The notes under the pieces were generated by a model. That model was not told the DNA's origin. It saw nothing but the letters and a program-made list of their open reading frames with translations, and did not search any database. Of a stretch of DNA of 64,000 bases, positions 43,906 through 52,754 are shown in pieces. The translations under genes were made by a program, and so were the position numbers. How positions within the stretch are numbered: position 1 is the stretch's first letter; every line of letters begins with the position of its first letter. The stretch is from Picosynechococcus sp. PCC 7117 (GTDB lineage: Bacteria; Cyanobacteriota; Cyanobacteriia; Cyanobacteriales; MRBY01), in assembly GCF_001693275.1 (NCBI RefSeq), contig NZ_CP016477.1, positions 2,046,001 to 2,110,000 of the forward strand, given 5' to 3'.

Positions 43906-44409
43906 TTGAGTCAATCTTTAGATATTCCGACCCTTGACACCCTGGCACAGGAGCTAGCTGCCATTCAACAAACTGGCTCTAAGCGCATTGCTCTTCTCGG
44001 TTCTCGGCATGTCCCGATTACCCACCAGCACCTGATCGAAATGATGAGCTATGCCCTAGCCCTAGGGGGAAATCGAATTATCACCTCCGGCGCAACGGGG
44101 ACAAACTCAGCGGCGATTAAGGGTGTAATGCGGGCTGATTCGAGCCTTTTAACTGTAATTCTGCCCCAGAGCCTCGAAAAGCAACCCCGTGAATCCCGTG
44201 TGGAACTCGAAAAGGTCGTGCATTTGGTCGAACATCCCGAGAATGATGAACTTTCTCTGGGAGAAGCCAGCAGCCTGTGTAATAGTGAAATTATCTCCCG
44301 CTGCCAACAACTAATCTGTTTTGCGTTCCATGACAGTGACACCCTCCTGCAAACCTGCCAAGAAGCAGAAGAACAGCGAAAACTTGTCACCCTCTTCTAT
44401 TTCGATTAA
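43906..44409 (+). CDS. DprA-like Rossmann protein ('DNA recombination-mediator protein A')
   Basis: A 167-aa protein with a DprA/Smf- or LOG-type nucleotide-binding fold. RIALLGSRHVPITHQHLIEMMSYALALGGNRIITSGATGTNSAAIKGVMRADSSLLTVILPQSL (about residues 27-90) has the GSR and SGxxxGxD/NxxA pattern. It lacks the extra domains of full-length DprA, so a role in RecA loading during transformation is uncertain. The C-terminal part (ISRCQQLICFAFHDSDTLLQTCQEAEEQRK) is strongly conserved in cyanobacteria as I recall. The start is taken as TTG 43906; the nearby ATG 43865 is out of frame and no ribosome site is evident. Confidence 0.68.
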   Translation: MSQSLDIPTLDTLAQELAAIQQTGSKRIALLGSRHVPITHQHLIEMMSYALALGGNRIITSGATGTNSAAIKGVMRADSSLLTVILPQSLEKQPRESRVELEKVVHLVEHPENDELSLGEASSLCNSEIISRCQQLICFAFHDSDTLLQTCQEAEEQRKLVTLFYFD

Positions 44410-44451
44410 TTTTTTGTGCTACCCATTTGCCCAGTTGTTTAGGATTAATCC

Positions 44452-44886
44452 ATGAATCTGTCTGTTTCTGCTGTCCTTATCTATTCGTTGATCGGCGCGG
44501 TATTTCTGGTTTATCTACCCTATGGGGTGGTGGGCTATGCGCGGGTTAAACTGGCTGGTCAAATGAGCGATCGCCTGGAGATGTTTCGGCGGCCTAGGGC
44601 AACGGTAGATCTATTGCCAGATTATGCGCAGCGGGCCAATTGGGCGCACCAAAATGCTTTTGAAGCGTTGGCGGTTTATGGTGTTGCTTGTTTGTCTGCG
44701 TTGGTAACGGGGGTGGATTCTCCCTGGGCAAAAATTGCGGCGATCGCCTTTTTGGTGGCGAGAACCCTCTACCCGTTGTTTTATATCCTCAACATTCCGG
44801 TGTTGCGTTCGATGATGTTTGCCGTGGGGAATATCGCCAACATTACGCTTTTTGCCTTGAGTGCGATCGCCGTCCAGAGCCTCTAG
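44452..44886 (+). CDS. MAPEG-family membrane protein
   Basis: A 144-aa protein with four hydrophobic helices (about residues 6-28, 70-88, 92-112 and 120-142). The MAPEG pattern is RANWAHQNAFEALAVYGVACLSAL (about 61-84; conserved N..E) and AFLVARTLYPLFYILNIPVLRSMMF. Eukaryotic members conjugate glutathione or make leukotrienes; bacterial ones have unknown or glutathione-S-transferase/peroxidase-like roles. The Arg and Glu/Asn ligands for glutathione are present. It lies 42 bases after the DprA-like gene on the same strand. Confidence 0.85.
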   Translation: MNLSVSAVLIYSLIGAVFLVYLPYGVVGYARVKLAGQMSDRLEMFRRPRATVDLLPDYAQRANWAHQNAFEALAVYGVACLSALVTGVDSPWAKIAAIAFLVARTLYPLFYILNIPVLRSMMFAVGNIANITLFALSAIAVQSL

Positions 44887-44970
44887 GAAAATCCCCAGAG
44901 CCTCGCACAACGTTTACAGGCCAATGTGAACCTTGAAATTTTTATCTGTTGAATTCAGCTAAGTATCTTT

Positions 44971-45462
44971 ATGGCTTCTACAAATTCCTTTGATGTGGTG
45001 AGTGATTTTGATCGTCAGGAAGTGGTCAATACCATTGATCAAGCTCTCCGGGACATCAACACGCGCTATGACCTCAAGGATACCAAGACTACCATTGAGC
45101 TGGGAGAAAACACCATCACAATTAATACTGCCAGCGATTTTACCCTCGATGCAGTGCAAACTATCCTGGTCACTAAGGCCGTTAAACGGAACCTGTCACC
45201 GAAGCTTTTTGATTATGGCGAGGCAGAATCCGCCAGTGGTGGCCGCGTGCGCCAAGTGATCACCCTGCGCCAGGGCATTTCTAAGGATGATGCGAAGAAA
45301 ATCACCAAGATGGTCAAAACAGATTTTAAAAAAGTGCAGGCTTCGATCCAAGGGGATGCTGTCCGCATTTCGAGCAAGTCAAAGGATGACCTCCAGGCAG
45401 TAATGCAGGCGGTGCGAGATTTGGATTTCCCGATGCCGATTCAGTTTACGAACTATCGCTAA
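44971..45462 (+). CDS. YajQ-family nucleotide-binding protein
   Basis: A 163-aa protein matching YajQ (DUF520) from end to end: [40 protein letters not shown] at the start, [16 protein letters not shown] and [56 protein letters not shown]. YajQ folds as two ferredoxin-like domains and, in Xanthomonas and others, binds c-di-GMP to modulate a transcription factor. With the ComFB gene at 30 kb it is the second possible cyclic-dinucleotide receptor in the window. Its stop overlaps the stop of menA by four bases, tail to tail. Confidence 0.95.
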   Translation: MASTNSFDVVSDFDRQEVVNTIDQALRDINTRYDLKDTKTTIELGENTITINTASDFTLDAVQTILVTKAVKRNLSPKLFDYGEAESASGGRVRQVITLRQGISKDDAKKITKMVKTDFKKVQASIQGDAVRISSKSKDDLQAVMQAVRDLDFPMPIQFTNYR

Positions 45463-46409
45463 TAACCCAAGCCCGTAACGCTGAGAAATTCTAGATTGTA
45501 ATAGGACAAAACATAGGCGATCGCCAACAATAGACCGCTGGCAAAGTGAAACTTGACCGCAAAAAATTTGCAGTTACTCACCTTGTCGGGTTGGTCATGG
45601 TTCAGGCGGACATGGTTGATCAGGCTCAGGGCAAAGGGGGCACTGGCAAACGTGAGGAGCATCCAGGGTGACCAAGTGCCGACAGCCACCAATAGGCAGG
45701 TCAAAACTAAAACGGCTCCCAAACTGTAGGTCAATACCTGCGCCCCTTGGTAGGTGCCGAGGCGGACAATGGGTGATTTTTTCCCGGCGGCTAGGTCATC
45801 TTCGGCCTGGTGAAAATGGGAGCAAAACAAAATAATACTCGTCGTCAAAGCAACCCAAGTCGAGGCCCAGACCGCATTGAGCGTGAAGGTTTGGGCTTGG
45901 CTATAAAAGACTCCCAACCCCGTAATCCAATAGGCGAGAAAACAGACAAACTCGCCAATGCCGAGATAACCCAACCGAAACGGTGGCCCCTGGTAGGTAT
46001 AGGCGATCGCCGTTGCCAGGAGCAACAAATTAAACACCATCCAATCCTGCTGCAGATAGCTGATTAAGGCAATTCCGGTGATTCCCAGACCCAAAAAACC
46101 GAGGGCAATGCCAAAAACCAGTTGGCGATCGCCCGTGAGATTGACCACCGAAGTCGCTTTATTGACATCAATGCCCGTGTCCGCGTCGAACACATCATTA
46201 CTCAGGTTCATCCAAGCAATTAAGCAAATTGCCGCCCCCAGGAAAAGCCCAAACCGCACCGGGTTAAACACCCCAAATTCCCCATAGGCCGCTGCCGTTG
46301 TCACGATCACAGGGGTCACCGCCACCGTATAAATGGGGGGTTTAATCGCCGCAAGCCAAAGACGACGGGTAGCTTTCGGACTAGAGGTGGGTGGGTTTTC
46401 CGTGAGCAT
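45459..46409 (-). CDS. menA: 2-carboxy-1,4-naphthoquinone phytyltransferase MenA
   Basis: A 316-aa UbiA-superfamily prenyltransferase with about nine helices. The two Asp-rich, Mg-binding motifs are [14 protein letters not shown] (about residues 68-81) and [14 protein letters not shown] (about 201-214). It attaches the phytyl chain to 1,4-dihydroxy-2-naphthoate to make phylloquinone, the A1 electron acceptor bound by PsaA and PsaB. The N-terminus [33 protein letters not shown] fits cyanobacterial MenA. It is convergent with the yajQ gene (4-base overlap) and 140 bases downstream of hisB on the same strand. Confidence 0.9.
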   Translation of the reverse strand: MLTENPPTSSPKATRRLWLAAIKPPIYTVAVTPVIVTTAAAYGEFGVFNPVRFGLFLGAAICLIAWMNLSNDVFDADTGIDVNKATSVVNLTGDRQLVFGIALGFLGLGITGIALISYLQQDWMVFNLLLLATAIAYTYQGPPFRLGYLGIGEFVCFLAYWITGLGVFYSQAQTFTLNAVWASTWVALTTSIILFCSHFHQAEDDLAAGKKSPIVRLGTYQGAQVLTYSLGAVLVLTCLLVAVGTWSPWMLLTFASAPFALSLINHVRLNHDQPDKVSNCKFFAVKFHFASGLLLAIAYVLSYYNLEFLSVTGLGY

Positions 46410-46549
46410 TAGTGATTAAATGAGCCAATTCTTCAGAAAAGTGTACCTTAACCTTTCCGCAAGGGGGGAGGAGCGAAGCAATGCCCCAATACACTTTAGC
46501 TGTGAAAATCTGCTTGCAAATGTTGGGCATAAAAATTTTTAGAAAGACC

Positions 46550-47161
46550 CTAAAGAACCCCTTTAGAACTAGGGATCGTTGCCGCCCGACGGGGGTCAAT
46601 TTCTAGGGCCATACGCATCGCCCGGGCAAAGGCTTTAAAGGTCGCTTCAATGATGTGGTGGGAATTAATACCGTCTAGTTGGCGCACGTGGATCGTCATT
46701 TGGGCATGGTTGACGATCGCCACAAAAAATTCCCGTACCAATTGGGTATCGTAGGTGCCGACCCGTTCCGTGGGGATTTCTAAACCATAGCTGAGGTGGG
46801 GCCGACCAGAAAAATCTAAGGCGACCTGTACTAGGGCTTCATCGAGGGGCGCGACAAAATGACCAAACCGCTGAATCCCTTTGCGCTCACCAATGGCTTT
46901 GGCGATCGCCATCCCCAGGGTAATGCCCACATCCTCGTTGGTGTGGTGGTCGTCAATCTCGTAATCCCCTTGGGCCTGGATGTGTAGATCCAATAGACCA
47001 TGGGAACAGAGCTGATGCAGCATGTGATCGAGGAATGGCACCCCAGTATTCACCTCACACTTGCCAGTTCCATCCAGATTGACCGTTACTTTCACATTGG
47101 TTTCACCCGTCACCCGGGCAACGGTGGCAATCCGGGGGGACTCAGAAGAAGCAGGCATCAT
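46550..47161 (-). CDS. hisB: Imidazoleglycerol-phosphate dehydratase
   Basis: A 203-aa enzyme of histidine synthesis (dehydration of imidazole glycerol phosphate). The Mn-binding His/Glu motifs are all present: [17 protein letters not shown] (about residues 43-59), [11 protein letters not shown] (about 69-79), [21 protein letters not shown] and [19 protein letters not shown]. The monofunctional form, without the N-terminal phosphatase of enterobacteria, is normal in cyanobacteria. No other his genes are near, as is usual in this phylum. Confidence 0.97.
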   Translation of the reverse strand: MMPASSESPRIATVARVTGETNVKVTVNLDGTGKCEVNTGVPFLDHMLHQLCSHGLLDLHIQAQGDYEIDDHHTNEDVGITLGMAIAKAIGERKGIQRFGHFVAPLDEALVQVALDFSGRPHLSYGLEIPTERVGTYDTQLVREFFVAIVNHAQMTIHVRQLDGINSHHIIEATFKAFARAMRMALEIDPRRAATIPSSKGVL

Positions 47162-47255
47162 TAGAATATAACTAGGTTCAAATTCGCTAAGCTATTCTAG
47201 CTTAAGGTTGAAACCATTTAGGGAAACCCATACTGAAGACGAGACAGACTACACC

Positions 47256-47579
47256 ATGGACAACAACAACTTCCTGCAACAAATGCTGATGATTGGGATT
47301 GGGACCACCTCGATCGTCGCCGAAAAAGTCAAAGAAGCCAGTGACCAGTGGGTAAAAGAAGGGACGATCAACCCAGAGCAGGCCAAAACAATGCTCGATG
47401 ACATGATGAACCAACTCAAACTCGAACAGGGCAATGCAGAGGCTTATTTCGAGCGGCAGGTGCGGAATATTTTGCGGGATCTTGGGGTACCTCGTCAGTC
47501 GGAAATGGATGAACTGCGCGGTCGCATTGATCGTTTAGAGCGGCAGGTGCGCGAACTGGAAAATAAGCAGTGGCGATAG
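47256..47579 (+). CDS. Phasin-family / coiled-coil protein
   Basis: A 107-aa helical protein (MDNNNFLQQMLMIGIGTTSIVAEKVKEASDQWVKEGTINPEQAKTMLDDMMNQL...) ending in a coiled coil (DELRGRIDRLERQVRELENKQW, about 82-105). It resembles the small PhaF/phasin-like proteins of cyanobacteria, which can coat polyhydroxyalkanoate granules or act as general amphipathic scaffold proteins. No PHA synthase lies in the window and PCC 7002-like strains usually lack PHA, so another surface-binding role is likely. The start at ATG 47256 is chosen over an upstream in-frame codon at 47208. Confidence 0.75.
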   Translation: MDNNNFLQQMLMIGIGTTSIVAEKVKEASDQWVKEGTINPEQAKTMLDDMMNQLKLEQGNAEAYFERQVRNILRDLGVPRQSEMDELRGRIDRLERQVRELENKQWR

Positions 47580-47639
47580 GCCCGGTAAGATAGGAAAGCA
47601 ATGCACACTGTTTGTAAATCTGGGAGTGAATGAACATCC

Positions 47640-48164
47640 ATGCGAGAAATTTGGCTTAGTTTTGGGGTCATCGTTATCTGTGGGGTTATGTTAATCTTGT
47701 CTGCGGTCTTTAATGGGGCCAGTCAAACGGCGATCGCCGCTGAACTCGACTCGACCAGTCCAGTGGTACAAATTGCCGCCAATCCCACCGAGGAACTCAA
47801 AGATATGGATATTGATTTATCAAAAGCAGTCACAACCGAATCCGGCCTCCAGTACATCGATGAAGTTGTCGGTGAAGGGGCATCCCCCATGGAAGGGGAA
47901 ATGGTGACGGTTCATTACACTGGCAAACTGACAAACGGCGACGTGTTTGACAGCTCCGTCAAGCGCAATGAACCCTTTTCTTTTGTGATCGGTGTTGGGC
48001 AAGTGATTAAAGGTTGGGACGAAGGTGTCATTACCATGAAGCCTGGTGGTAAGCGCACGCTGATTATTCCCGCGGAACTGGGCTATGGTTCCCGTGGTGC
48101 TGGTGGTGTGATCCCCCCCAATGCAACTTTGATCTTTGATGTGGAATTGCTTGGTATTCGCTAG
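47640..48164 (+). CDS. FKBP-type peptidyl-prolyl cis-trans isomerase
   Basis: A 174-aa protein with an N-terminal membrane/signal helix (IWLSFGVIVICGVMLILSAVF, about residues 4-24), a linker, and an FKBP domain (about 70-174). Active-site stretches are VTVHYTGKLTNGDVFDSS (about 90-107), FVIGVGQVIKGWDEGV, LIIPAELGYGSRGAGGVIPPNATLIFDVELL. The signal suggests it acts in the periplasm or thylakoid lumen, helping protein folding around proline. 60 bases downstream of the phasin-like gene; a strong bidirectional terminator follows. Confidence 0.93.
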   Translation: MREIWLSFGVIVICGVMLILSAVFNGASQTAIAAELDSTSPVVQIAANPTEELKDMDIDLSKAVTTESGLQYIDEVVGEGASPMEGEMVTVHYTGKLTNGDVFDSSVKRNEPFSFVIGVGQVIKGWDEGVITMKPGGKRTLIIPAELGYGSRGAGGVIPPNATLIFDVELLGIR

Positions 48165-48194
48165 GCTAACCACGATTAATAATGCTACAAAAAT

Positions 48195-48231
48195 CCCCCA
48201 TGCCAAACGGAAAATGGGGGGTTATTTTTTT
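48195..48231. terminator. Bidirectional rho-independent terminator
   Basis: CCCCCAT / ATGGGGG (seven pairs, 12-base loop) is flanked by an A-run on the left and ATTTTTTT on the right. It can end both the FKBP gene and the convergent desaturase operon. Confidence 0.8.
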
Positions 48232-48259
48232 GAATTGGCGGTAATGATCAAACGCAAAT

Positions 48260-49102
48260 TTATTCTGTGACGACGGCTGGCGGCAAAATGACTTTCGTGG
48301 CGAGACCAAGCCGTTGTAGGAGCCAGATGGCCCACCAGGTAACATCGATTTCCCACCAGCGCCAACCGGCTTTCGCCACATTGGGATAGGCATGGTGGTT
48401 GTTATGCCAGCCTTCGCCATAGGTGAGAATTGCCGCCCACCAGAGATTACGGGAATTATCGTCGCTTGCGTGACTGCGGTAGCCCCACACATGGGTGACA
48501 GAGTTGATAAACCAGGTGCTATGCCATAGCAACACCGCCCGCACCAGCATCCCATACACGACCCAAGACCAACCGCCGAGGAGATAAAGGGCGATCGCCA
48601 AGGGAATTTGTAGCAACAGAAAATTGCGGTTTAGCCAACGATAAAAGGGCTGTTTCGCGAGATCCTGGGCATAGCGGCTGTATTGATCAGCATCAAAAAA
48701 TTGTTGATCGGGGTAGAAAATCCAGAGCATATGGCTCCACCAAAAACCCCGTTTTGCGGAATAGGGGTCTTTAACTTTATCTTCTGTGTGGGCATGGTGT
48801 AACCGGTGGCCCGCCACCCAAAAAATAGGGCCACCCTGGAGAGCCAGGGCACCGATAAACGCCAGGGTATATTCCAGCCATTGCGGGACTTTGAAACTGC
48901 GGTGGCTCAGTAGGCGATGGTAACCGAGGCAAATACCGATGCTGCCAAAGAGCCAGTGGAGAAACAGACAAACGGCGATCGCCGACCAAGAAAAAAAGAA
49001 GGGGGCCAAACCAAGGGCCAGGAGATGAACCGCGCCGAAAAAGAACACAGCAACCCAGTCTAGGGTTGGTTTTTGGGGGAGTTGTTGCACAGATTGGGTC
49101 AT
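48260..49102 (-). CDS. Delta-9-type fatty-acid desaturase in the low-oxygen operon
   Basis: A 280-aa diiron membrane desaturase. Three His boxes are present: HRLLSH (about residues 62-67), HRLHHAH-type GHRLHHAHTED (about 98-108) and EGWHNNHHAYP (about 230-240). Four membrane helices lie in pairs. It is of the acyl-CoA/acyl-lipid C9 class and could be annotated desC. Its position as last gene behind hemN, with 76 bases between them and a shared terminator, suggests it belongs to the micro-oxic operon. From memory, the PCC 7002 ChlR regulon includes a desaturase called desF; this may be that gene. Confidence 0.87.
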   Translation of the reverse strand: MTQSVQQLPQKPTLDWVAVFFFGAVHLLALGLAPFFFSWSAIAVCLFLHWLFGSIGICLGYHRLLSHRSFKVPQWLEYTLAFIGALALQGGPIFWVAGHRLHHAHTEDKVKDPYSAKRGFWWSHMLWIFYPDQQFFDADQYSRYAQDLAKQPFYRWLNRNFLLLQIPLAIALYLLGGWSWVVYGMLVRAVLLWHSTWFINSVTHVWGYRSHASDDNSRNLWWAAILTYGEGWHNNHHAYPNVAKAGWRWWEIDVTWWAIWLLQRLGLATKVILPPAVVTE

Positions 49103-49178
49103 GAATTCTCAAACAATAGAACAAGACAATGGGGCGAACCCGGTTGATGATCCGCCCCAGGGGAAACGGTGGCGATCG

Positions 49179-50576
49179 CTAAATCGCCTTGGAGAAAGTT
49201 TTTTCGGTTTTATGTTGTAGGTAGGTGTCAAACACCGCCGCAATATTGCGGATTAAGAGCCGACCGCTGGGCGTCACCTGGAAGCCATCCCCGGAACGGT
49301 GAATCAACCCGTCGGCTTCCAAATCATTTAAAGCACTCAATTCGGCTTGGAAATAGTCGTTAAAGTCCAAATCAAAGCCCAGGTGATATTTGTTCTCCAG
49401 CGCCGGGGCCGACAGGCGAAACTGGCACATTAATTCCATAATCACGGTGCGGCGAATCAGGTCATCCTGGGTGAGTTGGACACCCTTTTCGATGGGGAGA
49501 ACCCGTTGATCAATGGCTGCGTAAAAATCTTTCAAGCGTTTGTGGTTTTGGACATACACATCCTGGAGCATACTGATCGAAGTCATGCCAAACCCTAAAA
49601 GATCTGATTCCGGCTTCGTGGTGTAGCCTTGGAAATTCCGGTGCAATTCCCCGGCCTGTTGGGCGATCGCCAATTCATCGTTGGGCTTCGCAAAGTGATC
49701 CATGCCGATGAACACATAACCGTGGTAGGTGAGGTTGGCGATCGTCATCTTGAGGATTTCCAGCTTTTCGGCGGTGGGGGGCATCGCAGCTTCGGGCATC
49801 CGTTTTTGCAGAGGTTTCAACCAGGGCACATAGGCAAAGCTAAAGACGGCGATGCGGTCGGGGTTTAGTTGGATCGTTTTCTGGACAGTTTCCGTAAACG
49901 TCGCCAGGGTCTGGTAGGGCAAACCGTAGATCAGATCCACATTGACGCTTTCAAAACCCGCCTCCCGAATCCAGGCCATCACCTCAAAGAGTTTTTCCTC
50001 CGGTTGGATGCGATTTACCGCCGCTTGCACCTGGGGATTAAAATCCTGGATGCCGAAGCTGATCCGCTTAAAACCCAGTTGACGCAGGGCAAAAATATAC
50101 TCGCGACTCACCTCGCAGGGGTTGATCTCGATGGAAATCTCCGCATCGGGCGCAAATTGAAAATTGTCCTGGAGAGTTTGCCACAGGCGCGTCACTTGCT
50201 CCAAGTTTAAATAATTGGGCGTGCCGCCACCCCAGTGGAGTTGTTGCACCAGGCGATCGCCTTGGACGAGGGGGGCAACCTGTTGAATGTGACGAATCAG
50301 GTAGTCCAGATAGGTAGCCGCCGCCGGTTTGTACTGGGTAATGATCGTATTGCAGCCACAGAAATAGCAGGGCTTTTCACAAAAGGGAATGTGGCAGTAG
50401 AGGGAAAGGGGCGTTTTTTTATAATTCCCCATGGCGATCGCCTGGCGGAAAAGATCCCCCTCAAAATCAGGGGTTAATTCCGTTGCGGGAGGGTAACTGG
50501 TGTAGCGGGGAACCGCTTGATTATATTTTTGGAGGAGCTGTCCATTAAAGCGGACATTTTGACAGGCTAAATTCAT
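49179..50576 (-). CDS. hemN: Oxygen-independent coproporphyrinogen III dehydrogenase HemN
   Basis: A 465-aa radical-SAM enzyme that converts coproporphyrinogen III to protoporphyrinogen IX without O2. The cluster motif CHIPFCEKPCYFCGCN (about residues 61-76; CxxxCxxC) is followed by QLHWGGGTPNYL (about 110), EISIEINPCEVS and the C-terminal HemN domain with FGMTSISMLQD. It is the full HemN type rather than the shorter HemW type. Part of the minus-strand chain cyclase - heme oxygenase - hemN - desaturase that supplies tetrapyrroles when oxygen is scarce. Confidence 0.94.
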   Translation of the reverse strand: MNLACQNVRFNGQLLQKYNQAVPRYTSYPPATELTPDFEGDLFRQAIAMGNYKKTPLSLYCHIPFCEKPCYFCGCNTIITQYKPAAATYLDYLIRHIQQVAPLVQGDRLVQQLHWGGGTPNYLNLEQVTRLWQTLQDNFQFAPDAEISIEINPCEVSREYIFALRQLGFKRISFGIQDFNPQVQAAVNRIQPEEKLFEVMAWIREAGFESVNVDLIYGLPYQTLATFTETVQKTIQLNPDRIAVFSFAYVPWLKPLQKRMPEAAMPPTAEKLEILKMTIANLTYHGYVFIGMDHFAKPNDELAIAQQAGELHRNFQGYTTKPESDLLGFGMTSISMLQDVYVQNHKRLKDFYAAIDQRVLPIEKGVQLTQDDLIRRTVIMELMCQFRLSAPALENKYHLGFDLDFNDYFQAELSALNDLEADGLIHRSGDGFQVTPSGRLLIRNIAAVFDTYLQHKTEKTFSKAI

Positions 50577-50713
50577 CGGAAAAAGAGATTAATTAAAGTT
50601 GATTTTTCAAAAAAAATCCCCTAGCACTTCTAATCTCAGTGAGAAATAATGCTTTCAAACGATACTTAAAAGCGCTCGGAGAAACTCGTAGGAATAGAGG
50701 ATTAAAACTGGTT

Positions 50714-51466
50714 CTAGGAAGACGCAATAAGGGCCGGATCATCGGGCTGGCGATCGCGGTTTTCGGTACTGCCCGGGCGGTCTTGGCGAGTTAACAAATC
50801 AAAGGTGTGTTCGCCGATGGCAGCCTTTACGTCTGGCTCCAACTCGTGCATCACATCCCGGTTGAGGGCAAAGGCATAATTGGCTTCGTTGATAATCTTT
50901 TGGATGGTTTCTTCGTCTAAATTCAACCGATCCAGGGCGTCTCGATACTGCAACTTGAAATTGCGGCGATCGCCTGGGGTCGGCCAATGGTCAAATTCAT
51001 AAAATCTGGTGCCTTGGCCATCGGGTAACTCTAAAGCCGAGCGGATAATATTCTTTAAACTCTGACCCCCAGACAGATCCCCCATATAGCGCACATAGGC
51101 ATGGGCAATCAGGAGCAGCGGATCAGTGGCGGCCAGTTCTTGTAAGCGCGCTTGGTAGACTTTACCCGCCGGGAGTAGTTCCAGTTGCCTGTGCCAATGC
51201 TCACCGTAGTAAAAGGCAAGATCCTCTTCCAGATGGGGCACTCGGTTCAACTCCGGGAAATAGATTTCCCCTAGAATTTCGTGGTCTTTGTACTGTTCAA
51301 AAGCCGTCTCCAGGGTGTAATAGACCGCATACAAATTGGCCATCAATTTCCGGAGGGGTTGCCGCTCCACAATGCCCTTCAAAAAACACTTCATAAAAGC
51401 TGTATTTTCTGAGAGGGTATGGGAGGTTTGGGTACCAAAGCGGAGGCGTTGGGATAGGGTCGTCAT
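50714..51466 (-). CDS. ho2: Heme oxygenase (HO2-type)
   Basis: A 250-aa biliverdin-forming heme oxygenase. The proximal His is in LRFGTQTSHTLSEN (about residue 17), the distal helix is YVRYMGDLSGGQSLKNII (about 130-147), and FYEFDHWPTPGDRRNFKLQYRDAL follows. It cleaves haem to biliverdin, the precursor of phycobilins, using O2 and ferredoxin. Position in the micro-oxic operon indicates the paralogue working at low O2 (ho2). ATG 51466 (MTTLSQRL) is chosen by family; an ORF reaching 51544 only adds residues overlapping the cyclase gene. The C-terminal tail (RQDRPGSTENRDRQPDDPALIASS) is polar and variable. Confidence 0.93.
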   Translation of the reverse strand: MTTLSQRLRFGTQTSHTLSENTAFMKCFLKGIVERQPLRKLMANLYAVYYTLETAFEQYKDHEILGEIYFPELNRVPHLEEDLAFYYGEHWHRQLELLPAGKVYQARLQELAATDPLLLIAHAYVRYMGDLSGGQSLKNIIRSALELPDGQGTRFYEFDHWPTPGDRRNFKLQYRDALDRLNLDEETIQKIINEANYAFALNRDVMHELEPDVKAAIGEHTFDLLTRQDRPGSTENRDRQPDDPALIASS

Positions 51467-51512
51467 GGCTGCTCCATGGGGTAAATAAGCGGAAAAATGC
51501 TGAGGGGAATTT

Positions 51513-52589
51513 TTAGTGAACCTCGGCCCGTAGGGCTTCGGCATCCACAGGCTTGGTGAAGAAGATCAAAGCCATATGCCAAACGATGTTGGTGATCCAG
51601 GGGATTTTTTGGAAAAACTGAATCACTTTGGGGTTGCCGTTGGTGGCGATCGCCTTGAGGTGTTCATTGGCGGCGGCGCAGGCTTCTAAACGGGGGAAAA
51701 ACTGCGGATGGTTTGTGTCGAGCACTTCCGGGAAAGCCCGTAGAGACGTTTCGTTGGTGTTGCGAATCACATCCCGATTGTATTGGTGGGCATCAAGGCC
51801 AATCATCTCGTAAAAATCAGACCGTTCCAGGGTTGTCAGGGAATGGGTGACAAATACCGTTAACAAGAAAAAGCGCGACCACAAGCGAGATTGCCAAGTT
51901 TTCCAGAGGGATTTTTGCGATCGCAATAGGGCTTTAAAAAAGTCTCCGTGGCGGTTTTCGTCCTGGCACCAGCTTTCAAAATACTTAAACAGCGGATAAA
52001 TATTGTGTTCTGGGTGTTTCTCCAGGTAACGATACACGAGGATATAGCGCCAATAGCCGATCTTTTCTGACAGGTAAACGGTATAAATCACCCACTCCGG
52101 CGGAAAGAAAGTATAGGTTCGTTTTTGGGTGAGATATTTCAGGTCTAAACAGAGACCAAAATCCACCATTGATTTGTTGATAAATCCCGCATGGCGTGCC
52201 TCGTCCCGGGCCAGCAGGTGAAAAGCTTCGGCCAAAATCGGGCTGCGATCGCGGAGGCGACGGGACAGTTCTTTAAATAAAAGAAAGCCAGAAAACTCAG
52301 AAGTACAAGAACGTTCTAAAAAGTCAATGAAAATACTGCGGGTTTTCTCGTCGAAATGATCCCAAGATTGCTCAAAACTTTCGTCACGGATGAAATGATT
52401 ACGGTTATAATCGGCGCGCAATTCTTCGAGGGCAGCCAAAATTTCTTCTTCGTGGGAAGAGAGCACCATGTTGGCAATTTTATCAAAATCCGTGGTGTAA
52501 AAGCGGGGTGTTAGGAGGGTTTCTTGAACTGGTTTTTTAACCCCTGGTCTGAGAAGTTCTGGACTTGGCTGGTCAGTGAGCGTAACCAT
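51513..52589 (-). CDS. chlAII: Mg-protoporphyrin IX monomethyl ester oxidative cyclase (AcsF/ChlA II type)
   Basis: A 358-aa diiron enzyme forming the isocyclic ring of chlorophyll. The diiron ligand motifs are visible: ERSCTSEFSGFLLFKEL (about residues 98-114), LLARDEARHAGF (about 136-147) and ESWCQDENRHGDFFKALL (about 220-237). Cyanobacteria often have two cyclases, and the one grouped with ho2 and hemN is the form used at low oxygen. First gene of the operon, read divergently from the ChlR-like regulator with 165 bases between start codons. Confidence 0.93.
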   Translation of the reverse strand: MVTLTDQPSPELLRPGVKKPVQETLLTPRFYTTDFDKIANMVLSSHEEEILAALEELRADYNRNHFIRDESFEQSWDHFDEKTRSIFIDFLERSCTSEFSGFLLFKELSRRLRDRSPILAEAFHLLARDEARHAGFINKSMVDFGLCLDLKYLTQKRTYTFFPPEWVIYTVYLSEKIGYWRYILVYRYLEKHPEHNIYPLFKYFESWCQDENRHGDFFKALLRSQKSLWKTWQSRLWSRFFLLTVFVTHSLTTLERSDFYEMIGLDAHQYNRDVIRNTNETSLRAFPEVLDTNHPQFFPRLEACAAANEHLKAIATNGNPKVIQFFQKIPWITNIVWHMALIFFTKPVDAEALRAEVH

Positions 52590-52726
52590 AGGCTGATTAA
52601 AAGGTGTTTTTTAAATCTTTCTGGGACTTATCTTTTCGGAATTATCCTGAAGTTTCAAGAGGGTTTCTCCGGCTAGCCTATAGTTACCTGGGGTAAAAAA
52701 ATATTGCCTTTGTTAGGATTCCGGGG

Positions 52727-52741
52727 ACATTGAAGAAATGT
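52727..52741. promoter_or_regulatory. Inverted repeat in the chlAII / chlR divergent region
   Basis: ACATT-GAAGA-AATGT is a perfect 5-5-5 inverted repeat, 14 bases before the first possible start of the regulator gene. It is a candidate operator for autoregulation. The rest of the 165-base gap must carry both promoters. Confidence 0.35.
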
Positions 52742-52754
52742 TAAAGTTTTAGCA

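Noticed and set aside
47208-47255. Longer N-terminus for the phasin-like protein
   Set aside because: The extra 16 residues are polar and unlike the family; ATG 47256 starts the conserved helix.
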